A DNA stretch of 14,261 nucleotides from CAIQIA01 sp049317465 (GTDB taxonomy: Bacteria; Cyanobacteriota; Cyanobacteriia; PCC-6307; Cyanobiaceae), in NCBI GenBank assembly GCA_049317465.1, contig JBMOIF010000061.1, forward strand, positions 1 to 14,261, read 5' to 3'. Of the stretch, positions 12,179 through 14,261 are shown one piece after another. The position numbers and the translations under genes are program-made. The notes under the pieces were generated by a model. It searched no databases. It worked only from the letters and a program-made list of their open reading frames with translations, and was not told the DNA's origin. Each line of letters opens with the position of its first letter. Positions within the stretch are counted from its first letter, which is position 1.

Positions 12179-13132
12179 ATGGCAGAGCCCCAGGTCGTCG
12201 CAAGCCTTCATGCACCAGAGACCGGCGACCGCCGCCGGCTGTGGCGGGCGGCGATCAAATGGCCCATGTATTCGGTGGCGGTGATGCCTGCCCTGGTGGC
12301 CGCCGGCGGCCTGCTCGGGCAGGGTCCGGGGCTGCGCTGGGGCCAGCTGGCCCTGTTCCTGCTGGCGGCGGTGCTGCTGCTGGCCTGGGAGAACCTCTGT
12401 AATGACGTCTTCGACAGCGACACCGGCGTCGACCGCACCGGCAAGCCCCATTCGCTGGTGAACCTCACCGGCCGCCGTGACCGCATCGCCCTGGCCGGCA
12501 GCCTCTGCCTGCTGGCAGGCCTGGCGCTGATGGCGCTGGTGGCCTGGCGCAGCTCATCGACGGTGCTGCTGCTGGTGCTGGCCTGCTGCGGCATCGGCTA
12601 CCTGTACCAGGGTCCACCGTTCCGGCTGGGGTATCGGGGCCTGGGGGAACCGCTGTGCTGGCTGGCCTTCGGACCGCTGGCCACGGCGGCGGCCCTGCAG
12701 GCCCTGGCCCTCGCGCCGGGCCAGGACCTCTGGCCCCGGGCGCTGCAGCTGGGCAGCGGCCCGGCCCTGGCCACCACCCTGGTGCTGTTCTGCTCCCATT
12801 TCCACCAGGTGGAGCAGGACGCCGCCCATGGCAAGCGTTCGCCGGTGGTGCGCCTCGGCACCGCCCGGGCCGCGGCGCTGGTGCCCTGGGCCGTGGCCGT
12901 GACCCTCGCCCTTGAGCTGCTGCCCCTGCTCGCCGGGGCCTGGCCCCCCACGGTGCTGCTGGCCCTGGCGGGTCTGCCCGCCGCCACCGCCCTGATCGGC
13001 CTGCTGCAGATGCACCATCCGACCCCCGAGCGGGTGGCGGGCAGCAAGTTTGTGGCGCTGCGCTTTCAGGCCTTCAACGGTGTGGGGCTGGCCCTGGGCC
13101 TGGCCCTGGGGCCGCTGCTGCTGGGGCGGTGA
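12179..13132 (+). CDS. menA: 1,4-dihydroxy-2-naphthoate phytyltransferase (UbiA family)
   Basis: Attaches the phytyl chain to 1,4-dihydroxy-2-naphthoate in the membrane, a late step to phylloquinone, the photosystem I quinone. The 317-residue protein has a UbiA layout of about eight hydrophobic helices. The first Asp-rich motif NDVFDSDTGVD at 75-85 binds the Mg-prenyl diphosphate, and the second, DAAHGKRSPVVRLG at 214-227, is the D-x-x-x-GK type seen in MenA. A third conserved loop YLYQGPPFRLGYRGLGE lies at about 141-157. ATG 12179 is the first start after the divergent gap with menF. Its TGA overlaps the menC GTG start (13129-13132), so menA, menC and menE are coupled. Confidence 0.95.
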   Translation: MAEPQVVASLHAPETGDRRRLWRAAIKWPMYSVAVMPALVAAGGLLGQGPGLRWGQLALFLLAAVLLLAWENLCNDVFDSDTGVDRTGKPHSLVNLTGRRDRIALAGSLCLLAGLALMALVAWRSSSTVLLLVLACCGIGYLYQGPPFRLGYRGLGEPLCWLAFGPLATAAALQALALAPGQDLWPRALQLGSGPALATTLVLFCSHFHQVEQDAAHGKRSPVVRLGTARAAALVPWAVAVTLALELLPLLAGAWPPTVLLALAGLPAATALIGLLQMHHPTPERVAGSKFVALRFQAFNGVGLALGLALGPLLLGR

Positions 13133-14124
13133 CCAGCGACCCACGGCTGCGCCTCGACGTCCGCCCCACCGCCGTGCCCCTGCCCGCCGTGGTGCGGAAC
13201 CACCGGGGGACGATCGGCGGGCAACGCAGCTGGCTGCTGCGGCTCGAGGCCGCCGATGGCCGCCTGGGCTGGGGAGAAGCCGTGGTGGCCGACCGGGTGC
13301 TGGACCCCATGGCCGCGGCCGACACCGACGATGCCCTGGCGGCCCTGGGCCCGCAGCCGCGACGGATCGCGCTGGAAGACCAGCTGTCCCGGCTGCCGCG
13401 ACCCCTGGCCTTCGGCCTCGGGCTGGCCCTGGCCGAACTGGACGGGCTCGGCCGTGACGGCTGGAAGACCGCCCCACAGCAGGCCTGGCTGCTGCCCGCC
13501 GCCGCCGGGGCGCCGGCGGCCCTCGAACGGCTGCTGGCCCAGGCCGGCCGCAGCGGCGGGCCACCGGCACCGCTGACGGTGAAGTGGAAGGTGGCCGTGG
13601 CCGACCCCGACAGCGAACTGGCCCTGCTGGAGCGGCTGCTGGAGCGGCTGCCCGCCACGGGCCGGCTGCGGCTCGACGCCAACGGCGGCTGGGACCGGGC
13701 CACGGCGGGCCGCTGGGCCGCCCGGCTGCAGAACGAACCGCGGCTGGACTGGCTCGAGCAGCCCCTGGCCCCCCACGACCACGACGGCCTGCGGGCCCTG
13801 GCGCGGCAGCTGCCGGTGGCCCTCGACGAATCGCTGCGGCACCCCGCCGGCCCACCGCCGGGCTGGCGGGGCTGGTGGGTGCACCGGCCGGCCCTGGAGG
13901 GGGACCCGCGGCCGCTGCTGCAGGCCCTGATCGCCGGCCTTCCGCGGCGGGCCATCAGCACCGCCTTCGAGACAGGCATCGGCCGCCGCGCCCTCGACCA
14001 CCTGGCGGCCCTGCAGTGGGCCGGCCCCACCCCGTGCGCCGCAGGGCTGGCCCTGGACCGGCAGCCGCCGGGCGACCTGGCCAGCCGCGAGCCGCAACGG
14101 GTCTGGGAGGCCGCAGGGCCATGA
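13129..14124 (+). CDS. menC: o-Succinylbenzoate synthase (enolase superfamily)
   Basis: Dehydrates SHCHC to o-succinylbenzoate. The 331-residue product has the enolase-superfamily barrel. The KxK motif is in VKWKVAV (K152, K154). Metal ligands are D183 in LRLDANGGW, E210 in WLEQPL and D233 in VALDES. In the next strand, where MenC normally carries a second catalytic lysine (KP), the sequence reads WWVHRPALEGDP, with Arg253. The final ISTAFETGIG fits the substrate loop. The start is GTG in a GTGA overlap with menA, and the stop overlaps menE as ATGA (14121-14124). Family assignment is secure; the Lys-to-Arg position needs an alignment with close relatives. Confidence 0.9.
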   Translation: MTSDPRLRLDVRPTAVPLPAVVRNHRGTIGGQRSWLLRLEAADGRLGWGEAVVADRVLDPMAAADTDDALAALGPQPRRIALEDQLSRLPRPLAFGLGLALAELDGLGRDGWKTAPQQAWLLPAAAGAPAALERLLAQAGRSGGPPAPLTVKWKVAVADPDSELALLERLLERLPATGRLRLDANGGWDRATAGRWAARLQNEPRLDWLEQPLAPHDHDGLRALARQLPVALDESLRHPAGPPPGWRGWWVHRPALEGDPRPLLQALIAGLPRRAISTAFETGIGRRALDHLAALQWAGPTPCAAGLALDRQPPGDLASREPQRVWEAAGP

Positions 14125-14261
14125 ACGGCTGGGAGCTGCTGGCCGCCGCCGAAGACCGGGCCGCCGGCGAGGCGCTGCTGGCGGCGGCGGCGGCCGCGGG
14201 GGCCCTGCCCGACGGGCCGGGGGTGGTGCTGGCCAGCGGTGGCAGCAGCGGCCGGCGGCGC
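14121..14261 (+). CDS. menE: o-Succinylbenzoate-CoA ligase, N-terminal part only
   Basis: The first 47 codons are visible and the gene runs off the window. It reads MNGWELLAAAEDRAAGEALL, an Ala-rich stretch, then VVLASGGSSGRRR. The last segment fits the phosphate-binding loop (S/T-GG-S/T-x-G) of AMP-forming acyl-CoA ligases. The motif comes much earlier than in full-length MenE, implying a short N-terminal domain as in picocyanobacterial versions; I infer this from memory. Position after menC and the ATGA overlap support menE, which activates o-succinylbenzoate. Confidence 0.8.
   Translation, partial: MNGWELLAAAEDRAAGEALLAAAAAAGALPDGPGVVLASGGSSGRRR

Noticed and set aside
12554..13855. A 433-codon minus-strand open frame opposite menA and menC
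   Set aside because: Pro/Ala/Arg/Gly low-complexity translation, and it spans the junction of two well-supported genes on the other strand.

Overview
The window reads as the chromosome of a high-GC picocyanobacterium of the Synechococcus/Cyanobium type. The reasons are the phylloquinone (vitamin K1) genes menF, menA, menC and menE, a short cyanobacteria-restricted DUF3285-type protein between prfB and ybeY, a MenA of the phytyltransferase type, two HIP1 octamers (GCGATCGC at 10444-10451 and 11164-11171), and very GC-rich codons. The genus is an inference.

Layout. (1) 1-2869, minus strand: an operon read right to left as prfB, a DUF3285-like gene, ybeY, dgkA and trpG/pabA, with each gene overlapping the next or nearly so. 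prfB needs a +1 programmed frameshift at an in-frame UGA, and its true start is a GTG at 2869. (2) 2970-4174, plus strand: grxC and gshB, divergent from prfB. (3) 4193 to about 10100: an accessory island made almost entirely of toxin-antitoxin (TA) genes, intact and decaying. Intact-looking modules are MNT-HEPN (+), Phd-PIN (-), ParD-like/Zeta-like (-) and RHH-RelE/ParE (+). Relics are a VapC fragment, an RHH antitoxin with a nonsense codon followed by a frameshifted PIN toxin, an Xre/MbcA-type antitoxin whose 3' end is deleted into the last part of a RES toxin gene, a TPR fragment and a MazF C-terminal remnant. At the right end is an unassigned pair, a 66-residue RHH protein followed by a 95-residue membrane protein, in visibly A-richer DNA. 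(4) 10110-10718, minus strand: an M48-type metalloprotease gene cut short at its 3' end, probably the right margin of the island. (5) 10722-12104 (-) menF, divergent from 12179 onward (+) menA, menC and menE (partial), which overlap one another by 4 bases.

How the parts work together. The left block serves translation termination (RF2), rRNA maturation (YbeY), lipid or undecaprenol phosphorylation (DgkA) and chorismate use (TrpG/PabA). grxC and gshB belong to the glutathione system. The right block makes phylloquinone for photosystem I: MenF makes isochorismate, MenC makes o-succinylbenzoate, MenE activates it with CoA, and MenA attaches the phytyl tail. The island looks like a place where TA modules land, are maintained for a time and decay. 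It lies between gshB and menF, which I recall as close neighbours in related picocyanobacteria; this was not checked here.

No rRNA, tRNA, CRISPR array, transposase or convincing rho-independent terminator was seen.
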